A stretch of DNA of 64,000 nucleotides from assembly GCA_030248065.1 (NCBI GenBank), contig JASAMV010004113.1, positions 1-64,000 on the forward strand, given 5' to 3'. Position 1 is the first letter of the stretch. Every line of letters begins with the position of its first letter. The notes under the pieces were generated by a model. That model was not told where the DNA came from. It did not search any database and saw only the letters and a program-made list of their open reading frames with translations. The translations under genes were made by a program, and so were the position numbers. This DNA comes from Rhynchonema sp. JSB1_4 (lineage: Eukaryota > Nematoda > Chromadorea > Monhysterida > Xyalidae). Shown here piece after piece: positions 14,301 to 24,644 of the stretch.

Positions 14301-14846
14301 GTGATTTTTGACAAAAAACTAACCAAAGGGGGAGCGAGCCATGTTTTTAGCAGTTATCGTCTCTGTCTGTTTGAGGTTGGAATATATGGAGCTTTTGTAT
14401 GGAAATGGAGTGAAATGTTGTGCTTGTGTTGCAGATGCACCCTGGTGGTGCGCAACCGCAGTGAGTCTGGGCCTGTGCGTGCACAAAATAGGGGGATGCA
14501 ACAGCACTGTTGTGCACATGCATGCACCTGGCGTGAGCTCTCACACAAACTTGTTTTGGTGCGCTTGTACATTGTGTTGGTTAGTCTTGCAGTGTGAGAT
14601 GCACTGTGCAGCTGCCACAAATTTTTGCGAATCACTCACCGTCGTGAGCTCGTGTGCATGTCGGCGTGTTGTACGTGTGGGTACTTGTTACGTTTTTCAT
14701 CTTTCACTGCTCTGGTACAGGCAAGGCGCACGCTGCTGTTTTTCATTTTGTGTGATGCGCTTCGTTTGGATGAGTAAGTGTTGTGCAGTTGTGTGCTACT
14801 TTCTGATTTGATCGGTGGCTGTTGTGTGACTGCAAATTACCAACAG
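8389..14846. other. Gene-poor spacer between CBP and the CLOCK-like gene
   Basis: About 6.5 kb after the CBP stop. It is T-rich on the + strand with many short TATA/TTTATT patches and holds no reading frame that I recognise. The proximal part is probably 3' UTR of CBP and the distal part probably 5' UTR or intron of the CLOCK-like gene. A TAA trinucleotide run lies near 8427-8450. Short acceptor-plus-ATG combinations occur (for example near 12061, 13370 and 14436), but none has recognisable homology. Confidence 0.5.
13368..13507 (+). other. Possible upstream exon(s) of the CLOCK-like gene
   Basis: An acceptor-like CTGACAG is followed by an open stretch starting MMFPGGGGGGIG with an Ala-rich run (DPAAAAEMAAMARA). 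Its GC-rich codon choice resembles coding exons here rather than the surrounding T-rich spacer. A second mini-exon candidate lies at 14436-14461 between TTGCAG and GTGAGT. A phase-consistent join to the exon at 14847 exists only with particular donor choices, so this is a hint, not a model. No homology recognised. Confidence 0.2.
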
Positions 14847-14864
14847 CCGAGCCAAACGAAAATA

Positions 14865-17800
14865 ATGGCCCTCAATTCGCCACCATCAAGCTACGGCAGT
14901 TTTAATCTACAGATTGGTGCACAGACGTTGCCCATTGGCTACACGGTGGACATGACCGAGACCAAACGGTGCGTTATTATTTGGCGCTGAAACTTTGTGC
15001 GTTTCACGATACCATACGTATAAAATCATGTTTTCGCGCATTACAGCAAGTCGCGAAACATCAGCGAGAAGAAACGACGCGACGCATTCAACAAGCTGAT
15101 TGGTGAACTGGCCGGCTTTGTGTCGAGCGGCGAACGCAAGCTGGACAAGGCCAACGTGCTATGGCAGACCATCGTCTACCTGCGAGCTCAGAATCGTTCG
15201 TGTTTGTTGATTTGTTTGTGGAAAAAGTCGGGATCAAGCAAGCCTCATTGAACTTTCATGAGTGCAACACAACCGCAAGTGGGCTTGGTGTGCCCTCAAT
15301 ACACGATGTCGCAATTAAATGTTATTGTGGATTTCTGTTGGATTTGGATCACGGGTTTGAAAACGCAAAGTCTAACGCATCGAGCGCAACGGCCACCCAA
15401 TGTGTTGTTGCTTGCTCATCAGTAACGTGCGCTGTGCTCGAGTGCAGGTCGTGCATCTGTTTGGTGCCTGTCGCAGTCCCCGTTGGGAGTAATTGACCGC
15501 TCAAAGCCCTTCTTGAGAGCAAATCTTATTGTTCTGGCTTGGTAATAGCCATAGCGCTGTTCATCATTCAGAACAGCAACGCGCCACAGCCGTGAAGCAT
15601 GAATGCAGCACGATCGATCCAGTAGTTAATCCAAATCGACCGTCAATCCTCAGTCGTGACGAATACCTGCATTTGAACATGGACGCAATGGGCGGTGTGC
15701 TGATGGTGATCGGTGGCAATGGACACTGCTCGTGGACGTCAAAGTCTGTCGGCAGATACGGCGAAAGACAAGTTGGTTCAGCAGGGTGACTCGTCAATGC
15801 TGTTTGTCTATATTTGCTGGGACAAATCAGGGGTTCAAGTGCTGATCGGCCGAAAGATCGCTGTTTAGAATACAGACTGGTAACGGATCTTGTTACACGA
15901 CGTCCTGTCGGCTGCAAATCCTCTGATCTTCGACAATCTTACCAAAATCTTATCACTCAAATCCATGTGACACTTCACCGAAGGACAGACTTGCATTTGT
16001 GATGTTTCACAGGATCACTGTGCCACTGCGCTTGATGCGTTGTTCTGCACACAATCGGTCGAGGCGCTGCAACGTGCGTTGTCCAATGAAATGCTCAGAG
16101 CTGCAGCGCCAATGAGCACTGCTCACGGGGATGTTGGTAAGACAACGGGAATGGTTGCGGGTGAAATTCGTAAAATTGCATGTCGTTGTCAAAGTTTGTA
16201 ACTGAGTTGAGTTGCACCAGGAAGTGTGTTTCATGGCGGGGGAGATGCGTTCAGTGAACGACTATTAACGTGCCACTGATAACGTGCCATACCTTCAAAA
16301 AGGTCTAGGACAAATTTCGCCAGCATTAGCATCCACCTCATCATGTGCCACATGGCAATGAACTGTTTGGGCTATTTTCTCACACCTTGAGTGATGTGTT
16401 TTCGCAATTGTAGTGCACGAGTTCATCGTGAATCTGCGAACGCGTGCCGATCTGTTGCGACCGATGCGTCTGCTTGGTCGATTCATGCGACTGCCGTTTG
16501 TCGGTAAGTTGTCTGTCGTAGTGACGCAAAACGAATCAAATCTCACTTTCCACTTATCCTCAGCAGACCAACCAGGCAGCAGCAACAACAGTTGTGGCAG
16601 CAGCACGCTACCGACAGCGACATCGCCCCGTTTCTACATCGGCAATCCATCCGACAGTCTGTGTCTGGTGTCGTTATTGTGTCCGCGCGAGCTGTACGCC
16701 AACGACTTGCAACAATCGAGCAGTGCTGCTGTCGGTATTGACACACAACAGTCGATGATGATTGATGATTCAACATTGGCGTTCGTCGTTGTTCTGGACG
16801 GACATGACGCCGTGATCACGGCCGCCGACAATAGGTGATCTATTGTTGATGCTGAATCACAGCCAGGGGCCAGTTTCTATTCGGTATACGGTTTTGATCC
16901 GATAGGGTGGTAGAATATTTGATCGAAGAAATTGTTATCGAAATTCTGGGAAAATATTCGTGCATCGGTTAGAAGCGTAAGGCCGCGTACAGATAGAGCT
17001 GGTTCTGGTTTTAGTAAAAAAATTTCTATGTCCGAAAACCAGAACCAGAGCCAGCTCTATCTGCACGCAAAACTGGAAATATTTCTGGCGCAATATTTTT
17101 TATTCTATGTCAGAGAACCAGAAATATCTCCAGCTCTATCTGTACGCAAAACTGGAAATATTTCTGGCGCAGTTCGAAACATTTATGTCACTATGTTATT
17201 TGAAAAAACGTGGTGTGTGAGTGCTTGCAGCATTTTGTTTGATTACAGGGTGTGCCGAAATACATATACCTGGTACGAATTATTGTTTGTGCAGTAATTG
17301 TTTCGATTTGTGATAAACTTTGGCTAATTGTTTGTGGTCTGCTGTATGCGCTTTGCCAGCAATCTTCCATCGTTTGCAAACATGTTTTCAGGTATGATGT
17401 TTTCAGGTGCCTTAGAATTCTAAACAAGGCCCCTAGTCTGCTGCGCTATCAGAACTAAACTTTCCACTTCGATACAGTTTGTTGATGTTCTCTCTCATCC
17501 ATGCTGAGGAAAGCAGAGAGACACCACTGGGAGAATTTTCACCACGGTGTTTGAGGTACATTTTCCAAAAAAACTGGTTCAAGCACAAGGTGCTCAACGG
17601 AAATTCTTGAGTGTAAAAGTCCGACCAATCGGCAAATAAACCGCTTGAACTGCTTTTTTGGAAAATGTACCTCAAACACCGTAGTGAAAATCCTCCCAGC
17701 GGCGTCTCTGCTTTCCTCAGCATGGATGAGTACATCAACAAACTGTATCGAAGTGGGAGGTTTAGTGCTGATAGCGCAGCAGATTAAGGGCCTTGTTTAG

Positions 17801-20530
17801 AATTCTCCGGTATCTGAAAACATGTTTGCAAACGATCGAAGGTTGCTGGCAAAGCGCCCACATCAGACCATAAAAAATTAGCCAAATCTTATCACAAATC
17901 GAAACAATGACTGCACAAACAATAATCAATACCAGGTGTATGTATTTCGGCACACCCTATATATAATCAAATAAAATGTTACAAGCACACACCACGTTTT
18001 TTTCATAAATAACCCAGGGACATAAATGTTTAGAACTGCGCCAGAAATATTTCCAGTTTTGCGTATAGATAGAGCTGGAGATATTTCTGGTTCTCTGACA
18101 TAGAATAAAAAATATTGCGCCAGAAATATTTCCAGTTTTGCGTACAGATAGAGCTGGCTCTGGTTCTGGTTTTCGGACATAGAAATTTTTTTAGTAAAAC
18201 CAGAACCAGCTCTATCTGTACGCGGCCTAACGGTGCTCAGACTCCACCGGCGGAAAAATATTTTACTTTTGACTCTCAATTTTACACAGAAACTCCAGTG
18301 TTAGAACTTTCTGTCTCTGGGTAGAATTCTGTATTGTACTGTATTGAAACCGGCTCCTATTGTGTGCAACCGACGAACATTTCACCATAACATACAGACT
18401 GGCTGTTCTGCTCGGCTATTCGCCGTACGAGCTGATTGGTCACAGTATATACGAAGTGGCTGACGATCAAGACCTGTCGAGTTCAACGGGTGGACAGTTT
18501 GAATTCCCGCGCTGCCTGCGCGCCAAGGACGGTCGGTCGGTGATGGTGAATGCGCGACCGTGCCATCTGAGCAGCGCACATGGTCAATCGCAACACACCA
18601 GGATGGTGTTCATTTGTCGATTAGCTCGGTGAGACTCGTTTTTTGCTCTCCGATTTGGTCAGCTCAGGAAAAATGTCTTCGGGAACGCTTGGAAATCTGC
18701 AATTTCATAATGCAGGTCATCCATCCACACAAATGACCCAGTTGCACCAACAGGGACGAACCCCGATCGATTCAGCGTTGCAACAGCACCAACACGTATG
18801 ATAACGCATTTCTCTTCATTTTCACAAACTTTATACTGTTGTGTCATCAGCCAGACAGCACTTGCAGCCGACCCGACAGCGCGCAAAACAACGAGCAGCG
18901 CGTTGTCGCTGTATGGTCCAACGCCGTCGCCGTGTGGTTCGACGTGTTCGGCCACGTCGTCAAATGTGCCATCGACGCATGGTTGGTGACAATGACAACC
19001 AAATTGAACGGCATAAAAGAGAAAATATTTCTTGGACCATACCAACTTTCGATGCATGCCCGCCAGAAAGCAGCTGTTTTTGTAGGACCGGGCCTAATGT
19101 TGCACGTCAATGATTATATGGTTTCACGTGACTGGTGTTTCGATTGACTCAGGCTTTGAAAAATGCTTAGCAAGGGCTCGAAAGTCGGAGTGGTCCACTG
19201 GACTAGTGTAGTAAGTTTGTATCCCAGCGAGCTTAGACGGAACTTTCGGCGGACCCTGCATATCTGTGCGTAGATATGCGGTGTTTGTCAATCCTGGTTG
19301 TGGCAATGCTAGCAATAATCTTAGCACCGCCTAAAAACGAATAAATTCCGTTCCGCCTGCGTTCGCGAATGCCAAAGGTTAACATAGTTCAACCTTATGC
19401 CACATTACAGCCGTGCCTGATCGCAGCAGTCATCAACCAACCACCATTAATCACCCGATTGTGCGTCGAGCGTCGAATGTGTGGATCGAGCATTCACCGT
19501 TGAATCTGACCGCATCCGCCGCAAGCACCATGGTCATAACGACAAGCGCACAACCACAGCCGTCGATGTTGTTCAGTCCAATCAGTGCGACCGTACGTTT
19601 CTGCTTCTTCTTCCACGATGCAGGATGCTTTTTTTCAAACCCGTTGCCCGAATGAACCAGCATGGGTGGAATTCACGAAACGGTCGAGTAGAGAGTTGAG
19701 TTGAATAGCTCGCACTCATTTTCGAAGCCCAAACACATTGGACATATACTCCGACAAACTGGGCTTGGACAACACAGGCGCGCGTGTATTACGGCCCACC
19801 ACGCGAATTTGCCCACACAAAAAAGCACACACGGACGCACGTCTCAACGTGTGCGTGCGCAATGTTTCACTGCTGTTGTAGCCATTCCCCCGAACTTTCC
19901 ACTCAACCGTTTCATGAATCCCACCCATGTCTACTCAAATCAAACTCACAGTATTTCTGCTGAACTGTCAGGTGCCCAGGCATAATGTCGACTTGATTCA
20001 GATTGCCAGTTCTCCGCTGAGCCAAGCGTCCAAGCACAGTGTGCCGGCAGTCGGTGCGACAGCGCCAATGGTTGCGGCTGGGGGTGTTGGTGAAATCGAT
20101 ATGAATGCGCTGTCGGATGGTGACAAACAGTTACTCATGCAGCTGCAGAACATGCAGAACACTCTGCAACAGAAGGTTCGGTTCGTCTTGGCGTTTCATC
20201 AAGTCACGTCCATTTTTTGACGGAGCCAGAATACCAACAATGCAGTCATTTTTTTTGTTTTGATACCTTACTGTGCTGTTGGCTCAACTTTTGCAGGTTG
20301 TCGACCAACAGCGTGAACTGCAGCGTCTGCTCACGTCGCAAGCCACGCCCACGTTGCTGCGTCCAACTGCTGGGTCACAACAGCAGCAGCAAACTCAGGT
20401 CTGCATTCCACGCGCAATGTTTCAAAACTGTATGCACACCTTGTGTTCAACTGAATGCTTGAATGTGTTTTGTATCTTGCAGCACTCATCCATCGTCACT
20501 CCTCCGATGACCAAATCAGAAATGTCATAA
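14865..20530 (+). CDS. Clk: CLOCK/NPAS2-like bHLH-PAS transcription factor
   Basis: Circadian-type DNA-binding activator. Exons: 14847-14968 (first ATG 14865), 15047-15195, 15572-about 15786, 16013-16136, 16414-16503, 16564-16834, 18398-18628, 18663-18795, 18855-18981, 19411-19592, 19972-20175, 20297-20398, 20483-20530. The bHLH (15047-15195) reads SEKKRRDAFNKLIGEL then RKLDKANVLWQTIVYLR, the CLOCK-type rather than ARNT-type pattern. PAS-A starts at PSILSRDEYLHLNMDAMGG, and PAS-B (18398-18628) contains LLGYSPYELIGHSIYEV. A Ser/Thr-rich linker is followed by a coiled-coil segment (LLMQLQNMQNTLQQK, VVDQQRELQRLL) like the CLOCK exon-19 region, then a short tail ending in KSEMS. The exon 3/4 junction inside PAS-A could not be resolved without a frame break. 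The PAS-A/PAS-B intron (16835-18397) carries a foldback transposon. The true start may lie further upstream. Confidence 0.85.
16981..18227. mobile_element. PIF/Harbinger-like foldback element (1,247 bp palindrome)
   Basis: The two halves are inverted copies almost from end to end, centred near 17604. The outermost 20 bases GGCCGCGTACAGATAGAGCT recur exactly as their reverse complement at the other end. The element is flanked by TAA at 16978-16980 and 18228-18230. A 3-bp TWA duplication with ends starting GG is typical of PIF/Harbinger elements. Each arm contains several repeats of CAGATAGAGCTGG. No transposase is encoded. It lies in an intron of the CLOCK-like gene. Confidence 0.8.
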
Positions 20531-21236
20531 TTTTGCGTTTGAAAACAACAGCTGGATCCCACTTCTATTCAATTTTGTTTGTTTTTTCACTCACAGAAGT
20601 CTCCCTCCACACACAATTCTATCGTAACGCGATGCGTGATAAATACGTGGTATTCTTCAGTAGATTACTGTTCTAGTCTTTCACGTTGTTTGAATTATTG
20701 TTCCTGTTTGGTTGTCGAATGAAAAATTTGTATTTCTTGACATTTAAATTTAGTTCGAGGTGAAAAATAGCAATGGGACTCATTTGCTGCCTGAGTTGAT
20801 TCAGTTATATCTGGTGAATAAACCCTTGAACTTTTTTGGTTTAGCAGCACAGCACAGGTCTAGCTGAGACCCTACGTTGAGATTTCGAACCGGTAAACAG
20901 GTGGTTGGTTCAGATTCAGACACAACACGATTACCCCATGGCAAATATCACCAGTGTTAGATCGGTCTCGGATTTTGGATTTTTCATTCGACAGTTTTAT
21001 GGTCGTTCAATTGTGGTCCCGGAACAACTTTTATGCTTGTCCAATATTTGATGGCCTTGTTTTTCACGTGCCTGCGAATGGCATGCAACGAACCCAAACA
21101 TTGCGTGATATTTGCCGTGAATCATTTGGTCAGACCGGTCGGCAAAAGCTGCTCTCCCTGACGCGCCATTGTGTCAACATTTTGTTCCATTTTCAGCAAT
21201 TCCACAAGTGAAACCAAAACCATCACCACCAGCACA
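20531..21236. other. Spacer between CLOCK-like gene and Tim8
   Basis: About 0.7 kb without a recognisable gene. It should contain the CLOCK-like 3' UTR and the Tim8 promoter. A good acceptor-like site (CCATTTTCAG, ending 21196) lies 41 bases before the Tim8 ATG and could be a 5' UTR splice or trans-splice site; nothing in the window decides this. Confidence 0.4.
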
Positions 21237-21500
21237 ATGGACAGCGGTGGTCAAAAACAGGTGGACCCTCAACTGCTCGGCTACATTCAGGAGGAGACGA
21301 ATCGTCAAAAGTTCACATCGCTGGTGCACGGCCTGACCGACCAGTGTTGGGACATCTGTCTGGGCGACAGTCGCCCGGCGGCCAAGATGGACTCGCGCAC
21401 ACAAACCTGCGTGCAGAATTGTGTCAATCGATTCATTGACGCGTCGACGTTCATGCTGCAACGGTTGGGACAGAATCTGCCTCGGGGCGGCGGCATGTAA
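21237..21500 (+). CDS. Timm8: Tim8, small TIM chaperone of the mitochondrial intermembrane space
   Basis: Single exon, 87 residues starting MDSGGQKQVDPQLL, the usual length for the family. Small TIM proteins form hexamers (Tim8-Tim13) that escort hydrophobic precursors to the inner-membrane TIM22 machinery. The twin CX3C motif is intact: CWDIC and CVQNC, separated by 16 residues, followed by RFIDAS as in Tim8 proteins. I chose this ATG because the in-frame ATG at 21171 adds 22 residues unlike the family and lies before an acceptor-like site. It converges on mRpL22, whose 3' end is 287 bp away. Tim8 is favoured over Tim13/9/10 by the CVQNCVNRFIDAS block. Confidence 0.9.
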   Translation: MDSGGQKQVDPQLLGYIQEETNRQKFTSLVHGLTDQCWDICLGDSRPAAKMDSRTQTCVQNCVNRFIDASTFMLQRLGQNLPRGGGM

Positions 21501-21787
21501 CCATTCTGATCTGCAAATGACAGAATGCTTGTTGGCATTGTTTGTTGCACTGTAGTTTCTTGCAGGCTCAGTTATATTTTCCACATGATGTACTTTGTTG
21601 ATGTACTTCCACATGAGCGAGTGTATTTTGCTGTCGTAGCCTGTTTTGTTGTGAGCTAAAGTTAGTTTTTCTCCGATTGTAAACAGATCGTAAAACACGG
21701 TTGGGTGCTAGTCAATTTATCACCAAACTTTACAGTTATTCTGCGTGATAAAATGGATCGAAGGTACATGTGCAGTCACAGTGAAGA

Positions 21788-22946
21788 TCATAATCCGTAA
21801 TGTATTGTTCGTTCTCTCAAATATTTGATATGGTCCTCCATTTTTTCAAATCCGGTGCGTTTGGGAAATCGTTTCAATTGTTCGAGATCAGGCGCTTCGC
21901 CTTCTTCAAGACGGACAAACACATTGCAATATCTGAATCAATTTCTTCATATTAGTGCTTGCGACGAAATGTTGGAGTGAAGTTCCTGCAGCAAAGCATC
22001 ATTCAGCACCACACCTGTATTTCACCAGGCCCATAGCACCGCCTTTATGCCGTCGATAGCCCTTGATCACGCGGCCCGGGGTCGTGAATGCCTCCGCTGA
22101 AATGCAGTGTTTTTTCTTCCCAACACAAAATAACAAATCAGAACCCAAATATGCAAGTGTGAAAAAAACAAACCAATCCACATATTTGACGCGTATTCGA
22201 TATGATTCTCAGGTGCCAGCTCTCTAGCTTCTTTCAGCACCTGTGTTTTATAATGATAGTGATTTCAGTACGCTAATTTTTTTTGGCCCAGCGACAGCAA
22301 GATAAGAAGCGATGCTCTACCTCAGTCATCAACTGCGCGCCTTTTCGTGGTATGAACGCAAGTTGCGTCAACGCTTCGTCGATGTTTCGCCCGCGCACGA
22401 ACTCGCACACGTACCACATTTTCTTGGGGCTGTACTTGAAATTCTCGCGACAGTGAAACAGCTCCTGAAAACGATTTCATATTCGCCCAAGAATTTAACA
22501 AGACTTGTTGTCAACAATCAAATCGTAAGTGGAAAACTAACAGCAGCTTTCGGCTTTCCATCGGTGTCTTGTTTGAAATTCGGTGGCCAAATCACCTTGC
22601 TGTAGTAGTTCCACTTGTCGTCGGTTGTTCTTGTCGGTTTGGGAACCAACTTTCCTTGATTGTACCTATAAAACCATACAGAATCTCGACGGTCGGATGG
22701 CTCATCGGTCACGTACCAGCTCATCACCAAATTTGGCATCGGTCAATATTTTAGATGCAAGAACAAAAACTGGCAAGAAACAATGGAAGAACGGATAACC
22801 CGAACGTACTCGGCCGTCAAGTCCCAGTCGGGCGCCCACTCGTACGACTGCACATGTCTGGTGCTAGTTGTGGCCAATTGTGGTTCGATCAGAGACAAAC
22901 GTGAAAGACAACCGCCCAAACGGGATACCATTGACACACGGTGCAT
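21788..22946 (-). CDS. mRpL22: Mitochondrial large-subunit ribosomal protein uL22m (MRPL22)
   Basis: Mitoribosome protein near the peptide exit tunnel. Six exons in transcription order: 22946-22810, 22665-22542, 22464-22321, 22240-22174, 22096-22015, 21932-21788; 232 residues, all phases consistent. The N-terminus is rich in Arg/Ser and resembles a mitochondrial presequence. The L22 core reads FHCRENFKYSPKKMWYVCEF, RGRNIDEALTQLAFIPRKGA, VLKEARELAPENHIEYASN, then the basic loop GRVIKGYRRHKGGAMG and YCNVFVRLEEGE, ending in a helix IKYLRERTIHYGL that matches the metazoan MRPL22 C-terminus. The next gene upstream, 308 bp away on the same strand, also encodes a likely mitochondrial protein. Confidence 0.93.
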
Positions 22947-23254
22947 TCTATTGGTATAGTATGCTGCACCTGGGATCGCTCAGGTCGAATTAATGTTGTT
23001 ACGCCCGCACATTTATTTGCCAGACAGTAACTTGGCCAGATAACCTCTCAGCCAGTGAGAGATGAGACAAACGCAAGGTAATCTCCGTTCCAGTGGATAC
23101 AACCGGCGCGCCCAGGGATCGAATATTTTATTTTTCAGTCAAACATGATGCAGGCAGGCGGACGTGAGATAAAATGAGCACATAGACATATACGAAAACA
23201 AATGAGCAACGACGAAAACATCATTGAGCAAGCAAGGTGCAGAATTCTTTCAGA

Positions 23255-23746
23255 TTACCTATTTTTGTCACTTTCATTATCATCAAGAACAGTTACAAAA
23301 GGACTAGCAGTGGCATTCTGACAGTTGGGATCAGCAGAGCCCGCTGTCTTCGCGTCCGACTGCCGTCGTCGCCATCTGAATATCCTCGACCAAATCGACG
23401 GCGGCCTTTGAGCGTCAGGGTCAGTGTCGTCATCGACGACTTCGAATCGTGCCATTTGTCTCAGATCATCGATGGTCTGTCCGTGCACGCCAACGGCCGC
23501 ATCGTGACCGACGGCGAACTCGACGCGATGTTTATCTGCGGCCAGTTGTTCGAGCGCGTCCAACATTTTCATACATTTGTGCATGTCATTCACGCGCACC
23601 CTGTCCACGGATGGAGTCGATTCGAACGCCGAGCGCAGTTCGCGACGCAATCGCACCGACAGATCACGTGATTCGGCACGGTGCGATTCGCGCGCGAATT
23701 TGCCGATCACGTTGACGTAACGCGCGTACAATCGACTCGCTGACAT
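23255..23746 (-). CDS. UQCC2-like mitochondrial complex III assembly factor (probable)
   Basis: Single-exon gene, 163 residues. The first ~75 residues resemble UQCC2/MNF1: a basic start (SASRLYARYVNVIGKF), then ESHRAESRDLSVRLRREL and RSAFES, then a helix with NDMHKCMKMLDALEQL, matching the family pattern of RDLxxxLR, a short loop and a MYESLARL-like helix. UQCC2 helps cytochrome b synthesis and complex III assembly in mitochondria. The C-terminal half is longer than in human UQCC2 (126 residues), low in conservation, acidic then Arg-rich (WSRIFRWRRRQ). The match is from memory and is weak at single positions, so an LYR-type or other small mitochondrial protein is possible. Same strand as mRpL22 with 308 bp between stop and start. 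Confidence 0.5.
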   Translation of the reverse strand: MSASRLYARYVNVIGKFARESHRAESRDLSVRLRRELRSAFESTPSVDRVRVNDMHKCMKMLDALEQLAADKHRVEFAVGHDAAVGVHGQTIDDLRQMARFEVVDDDTDPDAQRPPSIWSRIFRWRRRQSDAKTAGSADPNCQNATASPFVTVLDDNESDKNR

Positions 23747-23904
23747 CGGGCCGAGCGCAGCTCTACTGTATGTGTACTGTTTAGTGTGCTGTGCAACTCA
23801 CAACATTCTGAAAGTGGAATACAAATGTACAGTATGTATGTTAATGTCAAACAGAATGGTTACCCCTTTTAGGATAATTTTATGACATGCTCTTGACTCT
23901 TAAT

Positions 23905-24636
23905 CAGAGATCGGAAACGGGCCGGGTAAAGTCGGCCCGGCCCGGCCCGGTCGGCGAAAAGTCCGGCCCGGCCCGGTGGAGGGCTGCAGGTCGGCCCGGC
24001 CCGGTCAGCAAATTTTCAAGCGCTGAAAACTAAAAAAGTCCAAAAAAGCTGAAAAAAATTCGAAAATTTTCTGCAGAATACTTGTTTTCACTGGTACAGC
24101 TGGGGGAAGGGTAGGTAGGTATATTGACGCGCCATCCTGATGCAGTACGTAAGTCGCCGCCCCGGTTGGTACAGTAGTAGGTATAATTTTTAGCTCAAAC
24201 AAAATGGTTTAAAATCGGTATTTTTCACTCCATATAGGCGAAAAATCGCGCGTGACGCGCGAAATTAGCGCTTAAGAGTACATTCTCAATCTCATCAATT
24301 TATCAATATGTAGACATAAAATTTTGTTCCCGGACGACTCCCCCCAGCTCGGCCGGTCGATACAGTAGGTAGGTTGATTGCAGGCAGGCTTTTTTTGTGG
24401 TACAGTAGGTTGATTGCTGCAAAGCAAAGGCCGGGTATGGGTAGCTACTGCTTCTTTCTTCAAAATGATGACTGAAAAGATCAAGAACTAGGAAATGTTA
24501 TTGCGCGAAGCGCAAAAATTTTGAAAATTTTGGTTCAAAAAATGGTAATTTCGTTCAAATTTAGGCATACCGGGCCGGGCTGCTCGGCCCGGCCCGGCCC
24601 GGTCGACCAACTCCAAAATCGCGTTTCCGATCTCTG
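23905..24636. mobile_element. hAT-like non-autonomous element with CCGGCCCGG words
   Basis: Ends are inverted copies (CAGAGATCGGAAACG and CGTTTCCGATCTCTG). Flanks CTCTTAAT (23897-23904) and CTCTTGAT (24637-24644) are an 8-bp target duplication with one mismatch. Near both ends are tandem GGCCCGGCCCGG-type words. The interior has GCGC hairpins (GCGCGTGACGCGC near 24248) and GTACAGTAGGTAGGTTG-like units. No coding capacity. Related fragments occur at 28566-28640 and 53463-53716. Confidence 0.7.
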
Positions 24637-24644
24637 CTCTTGAT

